Source: Desulfatiglans sp. (lineage in GTDB: Bacteria; Desulfobacterota; DSM-4660; Desulfatiglandales; HGW-15). From it: DNA of 48,219 nucleotides. Where the stretch lies: the NCBI GenBank assembly GCA_012513605.1, contig JAAZBV010000060.1, positions 1 to 48,219 of the forward strand, given 5' to 3'. The notes beneath the pieces were generated by a model. The model ran no database searches. It was not told the DNA's origin and saw nothing but the letters and a program-made list of their open reading frames with translations. A program made the translations under genes and the position numbers. This document shows, in pieces, positions 9,293 to 18,119 of this stretch (position 1 is the first letter of the stretch; each line of letters starts with the position of its first letter).

Positions 9293-9354
9293 TGCGCAAA
9301 GCGCATAGGGCAGAGTGCATAGCGTAATGTAGGGGCAGGCCTCTGTGCCTGCCC
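9293..9354. repeat. Intergenic repeat: GCGCATAG phrase and GTAGGGGC palindrome
   Basis: The stretch begins with ATGCGC-AAA-GCGCAT overlapping the stop of the selenoprotein gene, continues as a degenerate GCGCATAG phrase, and ends with the palindrome GTAGGGGCAGGC...GCCTGCCC (9329-9354). The latter belongs to the family at 2100, 36950 and 37090. It sits between convergent genes and may act as a weak bidirectional terminator. Confidence 0.65.
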
Positions 9355-9368
9355 TTGTTCATTCAATT

Positions 9369-10229
9369 TTACAGCTTTTCGACTTTGTACCCTTTCTTCC
9401 TCATCTGTTCGATTATCCCATCAGTACCAACCAGATGGGCCATTCCGACCATCACAAACTCGGTTTTATTGTTTTCGAAATACTTCTCGATCACCCGCAT
9501 CCAGTTATTGTTTCTGTCAGTAATAATGTTTTTATAAATATCAGGCATCTCTGTCCTGATATCACCAATTATGAGCCTGTCAAGTTTATCAACATCACCT
9601 CGTTTCCATGAATCCACAATAATTTCAAAGTTCTTTTTTGTGGAATCTAAATCTGAGATTGTGTAAGAGACTAAATCATCTTCATGACCATTTCCCATTT
9701 CCAAAAGGTAATCTATCTGTTCATCTATGGTCTCAAGCCCTTCAATAGCCTTATTGTCCTTTGTGGCGGACTTATAGAAAAACATGTCAACACCATCCTG
9801 CGCTACACCCAGCTTGGCAAGCTCCATAGTATCCATCAATACAGCTATTATCTGAGGTTTAAACTGTTTTAGCTGTTCAATAGGGATGCCATTTGATAAA
9901 CAGTGTTCATTGAGCAGTTGATATACATCAGCAGACAGATGCATATCAACAGTGGTGCCATCAGTGTACATGGCCTTTGAGAGTAACTTTTGCTGTACTG
10001 ATGGATCGTTTGCCATTCCCAGATCGACTTCAAAAACAAGCATGTCAGATGCTGAGTAGGCTTTGTCAAATTCCTGGGGGAGCGGGTAATCAGATTGTCG
10101 CAATAAATGGATCGTACCACCAACATACATTATTGAATCGCCTTTTTGAACCTTCCAGACAGAAGACTCAGCCTGTGACTGTGCACAAAAAGCAAATACC
10201 AGAAATACTGCTAATAAAATCTTTTTCAT
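9369..10229 (-). CDS. TraB/GumN family protein, exported
   Basis: The 286-residue product has a signal peptide (MKKILLAVFLVFAFCAQSQA-ES) and the two family motifs: YVGGTIHLL near residue 36 (GTxH) and VMVGMAHLVG near the C-terminus (GxxH). TraB/GumN proteins share a fold with the Tiki metalloproteases and the EreA/ChaN group; the bacterial members have no firmly known substrate. It is the last gene of the long minus-strand block, 34 bp after the metallopeptidase-like gene 10264-11709, and probably cotranscribed. Its possible hydrolase character fits with the four peptidase-like genes upstream, but that link is inference. Confidence 0.85.
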   Translation of the reverse strand: MKKILLAVFLVFAFCAQSQAESSVWKVQKGDSIMYVGGTIHLLRQSDYPLPQEFDKAYSASDMLVFEVDLGMANDPSVQQKLLSKAMYTDGTTVDMHLSADVYQLLNEHCLSNGIPIEQLKQFKPQIIAVLMDTMELAKLGVAQDGVDMFFYKSATKDNKAIEGLETIDEQIDYLLEMGNGHEDDLVSYTISDLDSTKKNFEIIVDSWKRGDVDKLDRLIIGDIRTEMPDIYKNIITDRNNNWMRVIEKYFENNKTEFVMVGMAHLVGTDGIIEQMRKKGYKVEKL

Positions 10230-10263
10230 TTTTGTTATCCTTTATTTTATGAGTAACTATTAA

Positions 10264-11709
10264 TCATATCTGTTTCAATTTATGTTGTTCTGAATAAATA
10301 AGGTTCATGATATTCAGTAAATCCTGCATTGTTTGATCATTCATGTTCACATAACCGATTACTACAGAGGTTGAATCTATTATTGCAGTCATCTTCTTGG
10401 TAATGGCCTCATCATTCTGGGCCTTTATCTTAATCTCGTTGTATTTTAAGAGATTGAAACCATCCTGTTTTAATTCCTCATCTTTTATAATATCAAAGGA
10501 TGTGTTCAACTGTGCCTTGATCTGATTTTGACTTGCATCTTGCATTTTCTTTAAAAAAGAATAATATTTTTGTGCATCCTCTCCATTTTTAAAGTTGAGG
10601 ATCTCCAGTGACAATATGCTTGGTTTAATAGCAGGTTTAATTGCTGTAAAGGTGATTCCATTTAACAGCCTCTCTGCCAGTTCGCCAGCCTCTGCTTTAT
10701 CGACTCCCTGGGTCACAAGCGCAGATTGCAGTGTTGATGTCCCAAGTGTGTTTATGTTTGAACGTGCACCCTCTGTTGGTAACTTATCTTTTATTGTTTC
10801 AAGCAGTTTTTTACAGTCAATCCCGGTAATAGCTGGAGGATTCAGATATTCTTCAGGATAATAAATCTGTCGAGAGGATACAGGCGGTGACATAAATACC
10901 ATGTTGAAACCTTCAAGCCCTTTTTTATCGATAATAGCCTTGATAAATGAAGCACCCTTGGTAAAGTACAGGTCATAATATTCCTTCCCGGCGCCTGATG
11001 TTTCATCCTTAATCGTAAGGCTTGATTTCGTTGCATTTACATATGTCCTTTCAGGTATGTTTAATCTTTTTGCAATCTCTTTAGTCACATAGGCTGCGCT
11101 TCCATCAATTACAGCGCCTAAAGCGGTTACCTGCTCTCTTCCATCACATTTCCCTATAAGTTTCATAAAGTCATAATACTGGTCATCAAGACAATGAACC
11201 ATATCGTGGGCAATTACCATGAATATAAAATCATTCAAATCCTCATCCTTTACCTCAATAAAGCTGCTGACCGGTTTTATGTTTTCAGGGATAATATATA
11301 AGATATCCTTCATGTTGGAATATCGTGCAATATAGTTCTGGCTTCTGCTTTGCGTAGATGTCTCAAGCTGTCGCTTTATAATATCTTCTCCCATCCCCTG
11401 GCCCATCTTTAATGCCCCTGGAAGCTCCTCCTCCATCATTACTTTTCGCAGTTCTTCGCGAGTTACTATTTTATATTCTGTTTTTGATTTGTCATATTTC
11501 CGACCGGTTATTTCTTCAATCAATGGCTCTGCTTTCTCTGCATATTCTTTCAAAGCCTTATTTGAGATTGCCTGATTTGTCGTTTTTGATACTTCCTGGG
11601 TCTGCATACCAGGTTGAGTGGTTTTACATCCTGCCATAATAATACAAATGGTAACCATTATAAGGCAAAATTTAAAAATTACTGGTAACTGTTTGCTGAT
11701 GATTGTCAT
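10264..11709 (-). CDS. Gluzincin-like lipoprotein, A-type copy 1 (degenerate active site)
   Basis: This 481-residue lipoprotein (lipobox IMAGC, Cys28) is a paralog of the three genes that precede it in transcription order. All four share AEPLIEE(I/V)TGRK near residue 60-70 and a zinc-motif region. Here the zinc motif is HDMVH (168-172) rather than HExxH, so the catalytic Glu is Asp. The expected third ligand is also changed (VIDGSAAYV, Asp202, where the B-type has IEG). It is therefore likely catalytically weak or inactive. The C-terminal half (about 290-480) repeats the family pattern of a helical domain with NTSFDIIKDEEL. Anchoring to a membrane in the cell envelope is expected. Function is unknown. 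Confidence 0.8.
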   Translation of the reverse strand: MTIISKQLPVIFKFCLIMVTICIIMAGCKTTQPGMQTQEVSKTTNQAISNKALKEYAEKAEPLIEEITGRKYDKSKTEYKIVTREELRKVMMEEELPGALKMGQGMGEDIIKRQLETSTQSRSQNYIARYSNMKDILYIIPENIKPVSSFIEVKDEDLNDFIFMVIAHDMVHCLDDQYYDFMKLIGKCDGREQVTALGAVIDGSAAYVTKEIAKRLNIPERTYVNATKSSLTIKDETSGAGKEYYDLYFTKGASFIKAIIDKKGLEGFNMVFMSPPVSSRQIYYPEEYLNPPAITGIDCKKLLETIKDKLPTEGARSNINTLGTSTLQSALVTQGVDKAEAGELAERLLNGITFTAIKPAIKPSILSLEILNFKNGEDAQKYYSFLKKMQDASQNQIKAQLNTSFDIIKDEELKQDGFNLLKYNEIKIKAQNDEAITKKMTAIIDSTSVVIGYVNMNDQTMQDLLNIMNLIYSEQHKLKQI

Positions 11710-11757
11710 TTTTTTCTCCTCTGTGTGTTTATAAGTTTAGTCTGAATTGTATTTTAT

Positions 11758-13167
11758 TTACAGCCCTGCTGTTAATTCATTCGTCATCTTCTTGTATTCA
11801 ATATTAATCATATTAAGTAATTTGATTGCATCATCCTGTGTTTTGTCCTCCATGTTTACATATTCAATAGAAATATAGTTGCTGTTCATTAATCCGGTAA
11901 CATCAATTGATTTTGTTATCGAGCCGACCTTATCCAATTCCATTTGCCTGAACCTTATCAGATCATATCCCTCAATATTTAACTCTTCTTCCTTAATGAT
12001 CTTTATAGATGTGTTCAAACTTGCCTTTGCCTGATTCATTACTGATTCATGAATTTTGAGCTTTGCATCGTTCAGTCTTTTAACAGTCTCACTGTCCTTA
12101 AATTTATAGATCTGTATGGAAATGACTCTGGGTTTTACAACAGGTTTAACTGCCTGGTAACCAGAGCCGGTAACACAGGCCACTGCAATTTCAGATGCCT
12201 CATCCTGGGTAATGCCGTTTGAAATAAGTGATTTTCTCAAATCCATAGCCCCCAGGGCCGTTGTCTGGATTTGCATATTTTCAGGCGCAATGCCCTTAGT
12301 TACAGTTTCAAGGAGTTTCGCATAGTCTATTTTGACGATATCTGATGGTTTTAGAAATTCTTCGGGATAAAGTATCTGTATTGTAGAGACAGGCGGCGAT
12401 TTAAAGGCCGATACTATTCCCGCTGTTCCTTTTGCCTTTATTATTGCTTCAACAAATTCATAGCCTTTTGTATATCTTTCTGATGAAAGTCTTTGTGTGT
12501 CGGACATATCTGCTGTAATTTTCTTGGAAAAGGTTCGAATTGTTTCAGGTATCTCTAATTTATCAGCGATTATTTCTGTCACATAAACAGCATGTCCCTC
12601 TATGAAGCTGCTTAAGGCCTGTAATTCTTCAGTGTTATTCCTGCTGTTTTGAAGCTTGTTCAAATTGAAATACTGATCATCAAGGGCATGTACCATTTCA
12701 TGTGTAACAACCAGAAAAACAAAGTCATATAAATTTTCCTTTTTTACCTGGAATTGTTCCATAGTCAATTCCATATTACTCGGAGTTACATAAAAAGCTT
12801 TTTTAAGCGGCAGATATAACCCCATAATACCCTGGCTCGTAACACTGGCCGCTGTTTCAAGCTCACGGGCTATTGTCTCGTCGTCTATGTTTTTAAAAAC
12901 CTTTTTAATAAGAGGAGAATTACTTTTCTTTAGTGTCTCATAAAGTACAGCCCTTTCGACAATTTTGTGTTTCATTCTCTTTTTAAATTTTCTTCCTGTT
13001 ACCTCCTCAATAAGCGGTTCAGCCTTTTGGATCATAGCCTTTATTTCATCATCACTTATTGTCAGGGTTGATTTGGCATCATTAGCAAAACTTGAAATAC
13101 TGAAAAGTAACATTAGAAAAGCAAAGGTAATTATCCTCCAACTGTAAAGCTTAAATATTTTGATCAT
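11758..13167 (-). CDS. Gluzincin-like exported metallopeptidase, B-type copy 1
   Basis: The 469-residue protein has a signal peptide likely cut at SSFA-ND, without a lipobox, so it is probably soluble in the periplasm or secreted. It carries a complete HExxH zinc motif, VVTHEMVHALDDQYF (His156, Glu157, His160), and Glu190 in SSFIEGHAVYV as the probable third ligand 30 residues later, the pattern of gluzincin metallopeptidases. N-terminal AEPLIEEVTGRKFKKRMKH and C-terminal NTSIKIIKEEEL link it to the three paralogs. It precedes the A-type lipoprotein gene by 48 bp. It is the more enzyme-like partner of that pair. Substrate unknown. Confidence 0.82.
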   Translation of the reverse strand: MIKIFKLYSWRIITFAFLMLLFSISSFANDAKSTLTISDDEIKAMIQKAEPLIEEVTGRKFKKRMKHKIVERAVLYETLKKSNSPLIKKVFKNIDDETIARELETAASVTSQGIMGLYLPLKKAFYVTPSNMELTMEQFQVKKENLYDFVFLVVTHEMVHALDDQYFNLNKLQNSRNNTEELQALSSFIEGHAVYVTEIIADKLEIPETIRTFSKKITADMSDTQRLSSERYTKGYEFVEAIIKAKGTAGIVSAFKSPPVSTIQILYPEEFLKPSDIVKIDYAKLLETVTKGIAPENMQIQTTALGAMDLRKSLISNGITQDEASEIAVACVTGSGYQAVKPVVKPRVISIQIYKFKDSETVKRLNDAKLKIHESVMNQAKASLNTSIKIIKEEELNIEGYDLIRFRQMELDKVGSITKSIDVTGLMNSNYISIEYVNMEDKTQDDAIKLLNMINIEYKKMTNELTAGL

Positions 13168-13183
13168 GTTATCCTCCTATTTT

Positions 13184-13328
13184 GTTGAGACAGGTTTAAA
13201 ACCTGTCTCAACGTTAGAAAAAATTGTTCTGAATTCTATATCAATAATAATGAAATATTCCCTACCTGAAATTTTGTAGACAAGGCATACCTTGTCTCTA
13301 CAAGGTGGCATATAAAATGCCACCCTAC
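13184..13328. repeat. Two intergenic palindromic elements between the peptidase gene pairs
   Basis: 13184-13212 is a perfect inverted repeat with 14-bp arms (GTTGAGACAGGTTT and its complement around one A). 13276-13328 is a composite: a GTAGACAAGG...CCTTGTCTCTAC hairpin joined to GGTGGCAT...ATGCCACC and ending CCCTAC. They lie exactly between the two B-A gene pairs, in the only long gap of the array. They could form hairpins in the transcript and dampen read-through. Confidence 0.75.
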
Positions 13329-13373
13329 GAAAAACGCATTTAATCCATCTTAACCTCATAGCTTTACATAATA

Positions 13374-14807
13374 TCAAAGCGCTGAGGTTTTCTCCCCTTG
13401 TTTCATTTTTAGATATTCTGAATTTATCAGCTTCAGAACTTCAATTAGTTTATCCTCGGTTAATTCTTCCATGTTTAAATTCTCACTGGAGATATAGAGA
13501 TTATCTAAAATAGCGTTGACCACTATCTTACGCATAGTTTTTGTATCTACCTTTAAGTCTGCGATTTTCAGCCTGGCGCTTTGATAACCTTTAATATTAA
13601 CCTCTTCATCCTTAATAATGGTTAAGGTGGTATTAAGCCTTGCCTTTTGTTGTTCATCTTTTGACTGATCAATAAGTCCCATTATTTCAGAATATTTTTT
13701 GGCAACATCCATTTTTTTTAAATTGATCACTGTTAATGAGGTTACTGAAGGGTCAATACTTTGTAAAATTGAGCTGTGAGATGCAGCGATCAAGCAGTTA
13801 TCTGCTATAAAGGTGGCATCTTCTTCATTTATTCCTTCATTTATAAGTGATCCTTTTATTGTGGTAGTCCCAAAGACTGATGTCTGCGAACGCATACCCT
13901 CTTTCTTGGGCAGTGTAACTGAAACCTTTTTTATAAGTTCCTCACAATCAAAAATAGGTAAATTAATATGATCAAGGTACTCTGCAGGGTTATATATCTC
14001 TCTTGTTGAACGGGGCGGTGACAGGAATGCAGATCCATATGCCTCCATACCCTTTTTATCAATTATTGCCTGCATGAATTGTTCGCCCTTAACATAATAG
14101 CGGTTAAATGTTTCATTAGCTATGGGGTCGTCTTCATTCTTCATGCAGATATCGAGCATGAGTGACTTTTTATATAATGCTTCCGAAATATTTAATCTCG
14201 CAGCCAGTTTCCTGGTTACAAATGCAGCGCTTCCGCCTATAACCGAGCCACGCGCCTCAACCTCCTCCCTGTTTTGCCCTTCAAAAAGAAATTTTGCCAG
14301 GTCATAGTGCTGGTTATCAAGTGCATGTAACATCTCATGGGCTATAACAATAAAAAGAAAATCAGGAAGATCTTCATTACTTATTTCATATAACTCCTTT
14401 ATCGGGATTATGTTATTCTGAATTATATAAATAGTCTTTTTACGATGCAGGTGTCTGGCAATGTAGAATTGGCTCCTGAGCTGGGAACTCCTTTCTATCA
14501 TCCTTTTAATGATATCCTCACCCATCTCTTTCTGCCATTCTCTTATTTCATTTAGCATATTTTCTGTCTGGATTTTCTGGAAATCATTCCGGTTCACAAT
14601 TTTATATTCAACCTCTGACTTGAATTTGCGGCCTGTTATCTCTTCAATAACAGGTTTTGCCTTGCTGATTATTTCATCTACAGTCTTTTCATCTATTGAA
14701 TTTTTTGAATCTACAATTTTACATCCTGAAATAGCGATGCCCAGGGTTAAAATCAGCAGACATTTGATAAAAGCCTTTAATAAGTGGGGTTTATTCTTAT
14801 CTGTCAT
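13374..14807 (-). CDS. Gluzincin-like lipoprotein, A-type copy 2 (third ligand lost)
   Basis: This 477-residue lipoprotein (lipobox AISGC, Cys29) is the closest relative of the A-type gene at 10264. It keeps an intact zinc helix, VIAHEMLHALDNQHYDL (His157, Glu158, His161). The position of the third zinc ligand is glycine (SVIGGSAAFV, Gly191) where both B-type copies have Glu. Catalysis is therefore doubtful, and a binding or scaffold role is possible. It follows the B-type gene at 14821 after only 13 bp, so it is certainly in the same transcript. The A-type copies share the MGEDIIKR segment, which the B-type copies lack. Function is unknown. Confidence 0.8.
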   Translation of the reverse strand: MTDKNKPHLLKAFIKCLLILTLGIAISGCKIVDSKNSIDEKTVDEIISKAKPVIEEITGRKFKSEVEYKIVNRNDFQKIQTENMLNEIREWQKEMGEDIIKRMIERSSQLRSQFYIARHLHRKKTIYIIQNNIIPIKELYEISNEDLPDFLFIVIAHEMLHALDNQHYDLAKFLFEGQNREEVEARGSVIGGSAAFVTRKLAARLNISEALYKKSLMLDICMKNEDDPIANETFNRYYVKGEQFMQAIIDKKGMEAYGSAFLSPPRSTREIYNPAEYLDHINLPIFDCEELIKKVSVTLPKKEGMRSQTSVFGTTTIKGSLINEGINEEDATFIADNCLIAASHSSILQSIDPSVTSLTVINLKKMDVAKKYSEIMGLIDQSKDEQQKARLNTTLTIIKDEEVNIKGYQSARLKIADLKVDTKTMRKIVVNAILDNLYISSENLNMEELTEDKLIEVLKLINSEYLKMKQGEKTSAL

Positions 14808-14820
14808 TTTTTCTCCTTTT

Positions 14821-16209
14821 CTAGTTCAACTTAATGTATTCACTGTAAATCAGATTCAACACCTTCATTGCATCTCCCCTGGTTATCTCTTCCATGTTTT
14901 CATACCTGAGGGAGATATAATTACAGCCCATTAAACCTGTTACTTCAATGGATTTTGTAATGGCCTTTGCCTTTTTCATCTCTGACTCTCTGAATAATAT
15001 ATGGTCATACCCATCCAGTTTTATTGCCTCTTCCTTTATGATATTTAGCTTTGTGTTAAGGCTTGCCTTTGCCTGATTAACCTTTGATTCCTGAATTTTA
15101 AGATTAGCCTCTTTAAGTTTCAATGCTGAATCGTTCTTTCTGAAATTGTAGATCTCAATGGATATGGACCTTGGTTTTGCAACCGGTTTTACCGCATGGT
15201 AGCCTGATCCGGTAAGGCAATCCTTTGTAATCAATCCTGCCTCATCTCTTGTAATACCGTTTAATATAAGAGATTTATTAAGGTCCATAGCGCCCAGGGC
15301 CATTGTTTGTGTCTTCATGGATTCTGGTGTGGTATCCATTGTCACTTTTTCTAACAGCTTTACATAATCTACCTTTGCCCTTTTTACAGGGTTTAAATAC
15401 TCCTCAGGGTTAAGAATCTGTACTGTAGTAACTGGCGGGTTTTTAAAGGCAGCTTCTACTGCGCTCTTGCCATTTTTATTGATAATTGCCTCAACAAATT
15501 CATAACCGTTGATATATTGCTGTGAGAAAGTTTTTTGTGCCTCAGACAACTCTGATGTGACCTTTTTTGAAAATGACCTTGTGGATTCAGGTATATTTAA
15601 CCTGTCTGCAATAATTTCTGATACATAAACAGCATTCCCCTCAATAAGGCTGTTTAATGCCTGATACTCTTCTGTATTTTTTGTGGCAATGTATAGTTTT
15701 GAGAGATTAAAATATTGATCATCAAGTGCATGCACCATTTCATGGACAACAACCAGGAAAACAAAGTCATGATAATTTTCTGATTTTACCTGAAGAGATT
15801 CCATGGCAGATGCAATATTGCTTGGCGTTACATAAAGGGCTTTTTCTCTTAATAAATATAGCCCTGATATGTTTTGACTGCTAATACTTGCTTCTGCTTC
15901 AACCTGGCGGGTAATAGTCTCACCATCAAAATTCTTCAGGTTTTTCTTATATAATGAAGAGCCGCTTTTTCTAAGGGTGTCATAAAGCTTTGCCCTGTCA
16001 ACAATCTCATGTTTCATCCTCTTTTTAAATTTCCTGCCTGTAACCTCTTCTATAAGAGGCTCTGCCTTGTTAATCATGGATGTGAGTTCAGACTCGCTCA
16101 GCGTTGGTGTATCTTTCTGATCAGAGGCAAAAACATTAGAACTCAGAAAAAGAATCACAATGGTAAAAAACAATAAACACAGTTTGTAAATCCGCATAGA
16201 ATAAAACAT
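14821..16209 (-). CDS. Gluzincin-like exported metallopeptidase, B-type copy 2
   Basis: The frame is open from 16242, but the ATG at 16209 is preceded by GAGGTGG at good spacing and gives a clean signal peptide (MFYSMRIYKL...NVFA-SD), so that start is preferred (462 residues). The zinc motif is VVVHEMVHALDDQYF (His146, Glu147, His150), with Glu180 in LIEGNAVYV as third ligand; all catalytic positions are present. It is closely similar to the B-type copy at 11758 throughout. It is the first peptidase-like gene of the array in transcription order. It lies 317 bp downstream of the last permease gene, so it may be read from the long transcript or from its own promoter. Confidence 0.82.
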   Translation of the reverse strand: MFYSMRIYKLCLLFFTIVILFLSSNVFASDQKDTPTLSESELTSMINKAEPLIEEVTGRKFKKRMKHEIVDRAKLYDTLRKSGSSLYKKNLKNFDGETITRQVEAEASISSQNISGLYLLREKALYVTPSNIASAMESLQVKSENYHDFVFLVVVHEMVHALDDQYFNLSKLYIATKNTEEYQALNSLIEGNAVYVSEIIADRLNIPESTRSFSKKVTSELSEAQKTFSQQYINGYEFVEAIINKNGKSAVEAAFKNPPVTTVQILNPEEYLNPVKRAKVDYVKLLEKVTMDTTPESMKTQTMALGAMDLNKSLILNGITRDEAGLITKDCLTGSGYHAVKPVAKPRSISIEIYNFRKNDSALKLKEANLKIQESKVNQAKASLNTKLNIIKEEAIKLDGYDHILFRESEMKKAKAITKSIEVTGLMGCNYISLRYENMEEITRGDAMKVLNLIYSEYIKLN

Positions 16210-16526
16210 GATCCACCTCATAGTAAAAAATACATAAATCAAAAAAACAGTTGAAAGACTTAAGACGTTTGCTTTTTAAGCAAGTAATTCAAGCAGGCAA
16301 TGTTGATGCCAGTAAGACTGTTGAGGGCAGATAATCATCCCTCAATGAAAAATTATATCTATTTCACCACGGAGAACACTGAGGACACGGAGAAGATAAT
16401 ATTGGAAAATTATATATCCACTATTACTTCAAGTTCTCTGCGATAGATATTTTTAAAACTAATTAAAGAAAATCATAAAATTGCACATTATTATGTGCTA
16501 CATGTACAGATACCTGTGCAAATATT
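16210..16526. repeat. Intergenic stretch with degenerate repeat phrase and a GCACAT palindrome
   Basis: No gene is visible in these 317 bp between the last permease gene and the peptidase array. 16366-16395 holds the CACGGAGAACACTGAGGACACGG phrase type also found near 1991. 16483-16498 is the palindrome GCACAT-TATT-ATGTGC, close to the stop of the permease gene. A related GCACA...TGTGC palindrome occurs at 45510-45525. No clear promoter could be fixed for the peptidase genes. Confidence 0.5.
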
Positions 16527-18017
16527 CTAAATGAACAAATCTATATCTTTTTTTATACAACGGTTTCTAAGCATGTTAATAAAGACACCGTTAGCGAACA
16601 TGATACAAATAAATATAAATATAAAAGCTACTAACTTATCTATTAATGAAGCAACAATAATAACAATACCAAGTATTCCCAGTATAAAAAACAGCCCAAG
16701 CATTATCCATCCAATATCAGGGTTTTTGCTGTTATATTTAAAGATATCAAAGAGTGGTATAATTACCATAGGCCAGAAGATAAATGATATCTCAATGGTT
16801 TTATAAGGCATTCTTATGCCTGACAGTGTTATTACCGGCATGTTACCACCAATTATATTTGATAATAGAATTATAAATAGAAACCACAATATGGAAACAA
16901 GAAGTTGTATGATCAAGATGGTTACATTATTTATGAATTGTTCAGTGCGACCCTGGGTCAGCAGATGGTTATTAAATACAGGAGCTAATATTGAGGTTAT
17001 CAAATAGCAGGGAAGGCATATAATAAAGAACCCAACCAAGTATTCATATGATCCATCAAAAAAATCTCTCATATCATAACCCAACAGTAATAATGCCAAT
17101 GATGGGAAAGTGAATCCGGATAATAACCATATGCTTAAATATTTTTCGTGAAGGGTTATATAACGGTCAATCTGGCAGAATAGATTACTAATGATTGATC
17201 GCATTTTACTCAAATGATTTAAGTATTGAATCTTCTTGAAAAATAAACATTTAAACAAATTATCCTTCTCAACCTTTTCTGAAAGCCTGCTTAGAGACAG
17301 CGCTTCATTCGCCTGTTCCCTGAATCGCGGATCAATAGGTTCAAAGGATATTGTATTTTTTCCTGAAAGATATTTCTTTTTGAAATTATTATTTGCAAAA
17401 AAACGATACAAGGCAAACGATAGAAAGATTGTTGCAACAATAATCGGCAAGGTACTGTAGGATATAAAATCCTGAAATGAAAATATAAAAATCGTCATGA
17501 TATATCTAGTACGAGATACTATGAAGAACATGATTATTATGCACAGGCACATGATGTATTTTTTATGCTCATTTTTTATATTGAAGGGATACCATAGTGC
17601 GATAAGAAAAACTATAAGACCAAGGGAAAATGCCATTAAAAAAAAATTAATCCCGATTAATCCTGTGGGCTTAACTATAAAGAACAATAGTGCACAATAA
17701 AGAAGATCAAGAGGAATCCCGATCAGAAAAATTACCTTGTTTATTCCTTTATGTTGATCAGGAATGCAGTATGAAAAAGGTTTTGTAAGTATTTCCAGTT
17801 GCACCCTGGCGATTGATGTGCCCAAAACCATCATTGAACATAGAAAGTAAAATATCACTAGGGTTACCATTATATGAGGGCTTCTAACATAATATCGCGA
17901 CCAAATTCCAAATATACAGGCTGTGAGAAGTATAGTAAATAATATAAAAGCCTGACCAAATATATGGCGGTTTACAAATGGATTATATAACTTCATGTTT
18001 TCGGTTAGTATCGACAT
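16527..18017 (-). CDS. ABC-2-like multi-span membrane protein, fifth of five tandem paralogs
   Basis: The 496-residue protein has about ten to twelve hydrophobic segments, with a soluble loop at about 210-285. Shared family marks are the start MSILTENMKLYNPF, the TKPFSYCIPDQHKG motif after TM2, QGRTEQF in the second half, and a basic C-terminus (NRCIKKD) that has lost the aromatic YWFK of its paralogs. It is the last permease-like gene after the ATPase and the most divergent at the C-terminus. No known family name can be given; the layout and operon place it as a permease subunit of a YtrB-like ABC transporter. Its coding sequence is visibly A+T-rich. Confidence 0.75.
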   Translation of the reverse strand: MSILTENMKLYNPFVNRHIFGQAFILFTILLTACIFGIWSRYYVRSPHIMVTLVIFYFLCSMMVLGTSIARVQLEILTKPFSYCIPDQHKGINKVIFLIGIPLDLLYCALLFFIVKPTGLIGINFFLMAFSLGLIVFLIALWYPFNIKNEHKKYIMCLCIIIMFFIVSRTRYIMTIFIFSFQDFISYSTLPIIVATIFLSFALYRFFANNNFKKKYLSGKNTISFEPIDPRFREQANEALSLSRLSEKVEKDNLFKCLFFKKIQYLNHLSKMRSIISNLFCQIDRYITLHEKYLSIWLLSGFTFPSLALLLLGYDMRDFFDGSYEYLVGFFIICLPCYLITSILAPVFNNHLLTQGRTEQFINNVTILIIQLLVSILWFLFIILLSNIIGGNMPVITLSGIRMPYKTIEISFIFWPMVIIPLFDIFKYNSKNPDIGWIMLGLFFILGILGIVIIVASLIDKLVAFIFIFICIMFANGVFINMLRNRCIKKDIDLFI

Positions 18018-18038
18018 AATATTTCCCTTTTATTGTTT

Positions 18039-18096
18039 GTAGGGTGGGGTTTTATACCCCACCGCAAAACCGGTCAGGAATTAATCCTGACCCTAC
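18039..18096. repeat. Composite double palindrome between permease genes 4 and 5
   Basis: GTAGGG and CCCTAC form the outer ends. Inside lie two hairpins: GGTGGGGT...ACCCCACC and GTCAGGA...TCCTGAC. The same architecture, with compensating changes in the first stem, lies at 19673-19730 in the next gap upstream. Confidence 0.8.
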
Positions 18097-18119
18097 GTAA
18101 AACAAAATTTCCTTTATAT

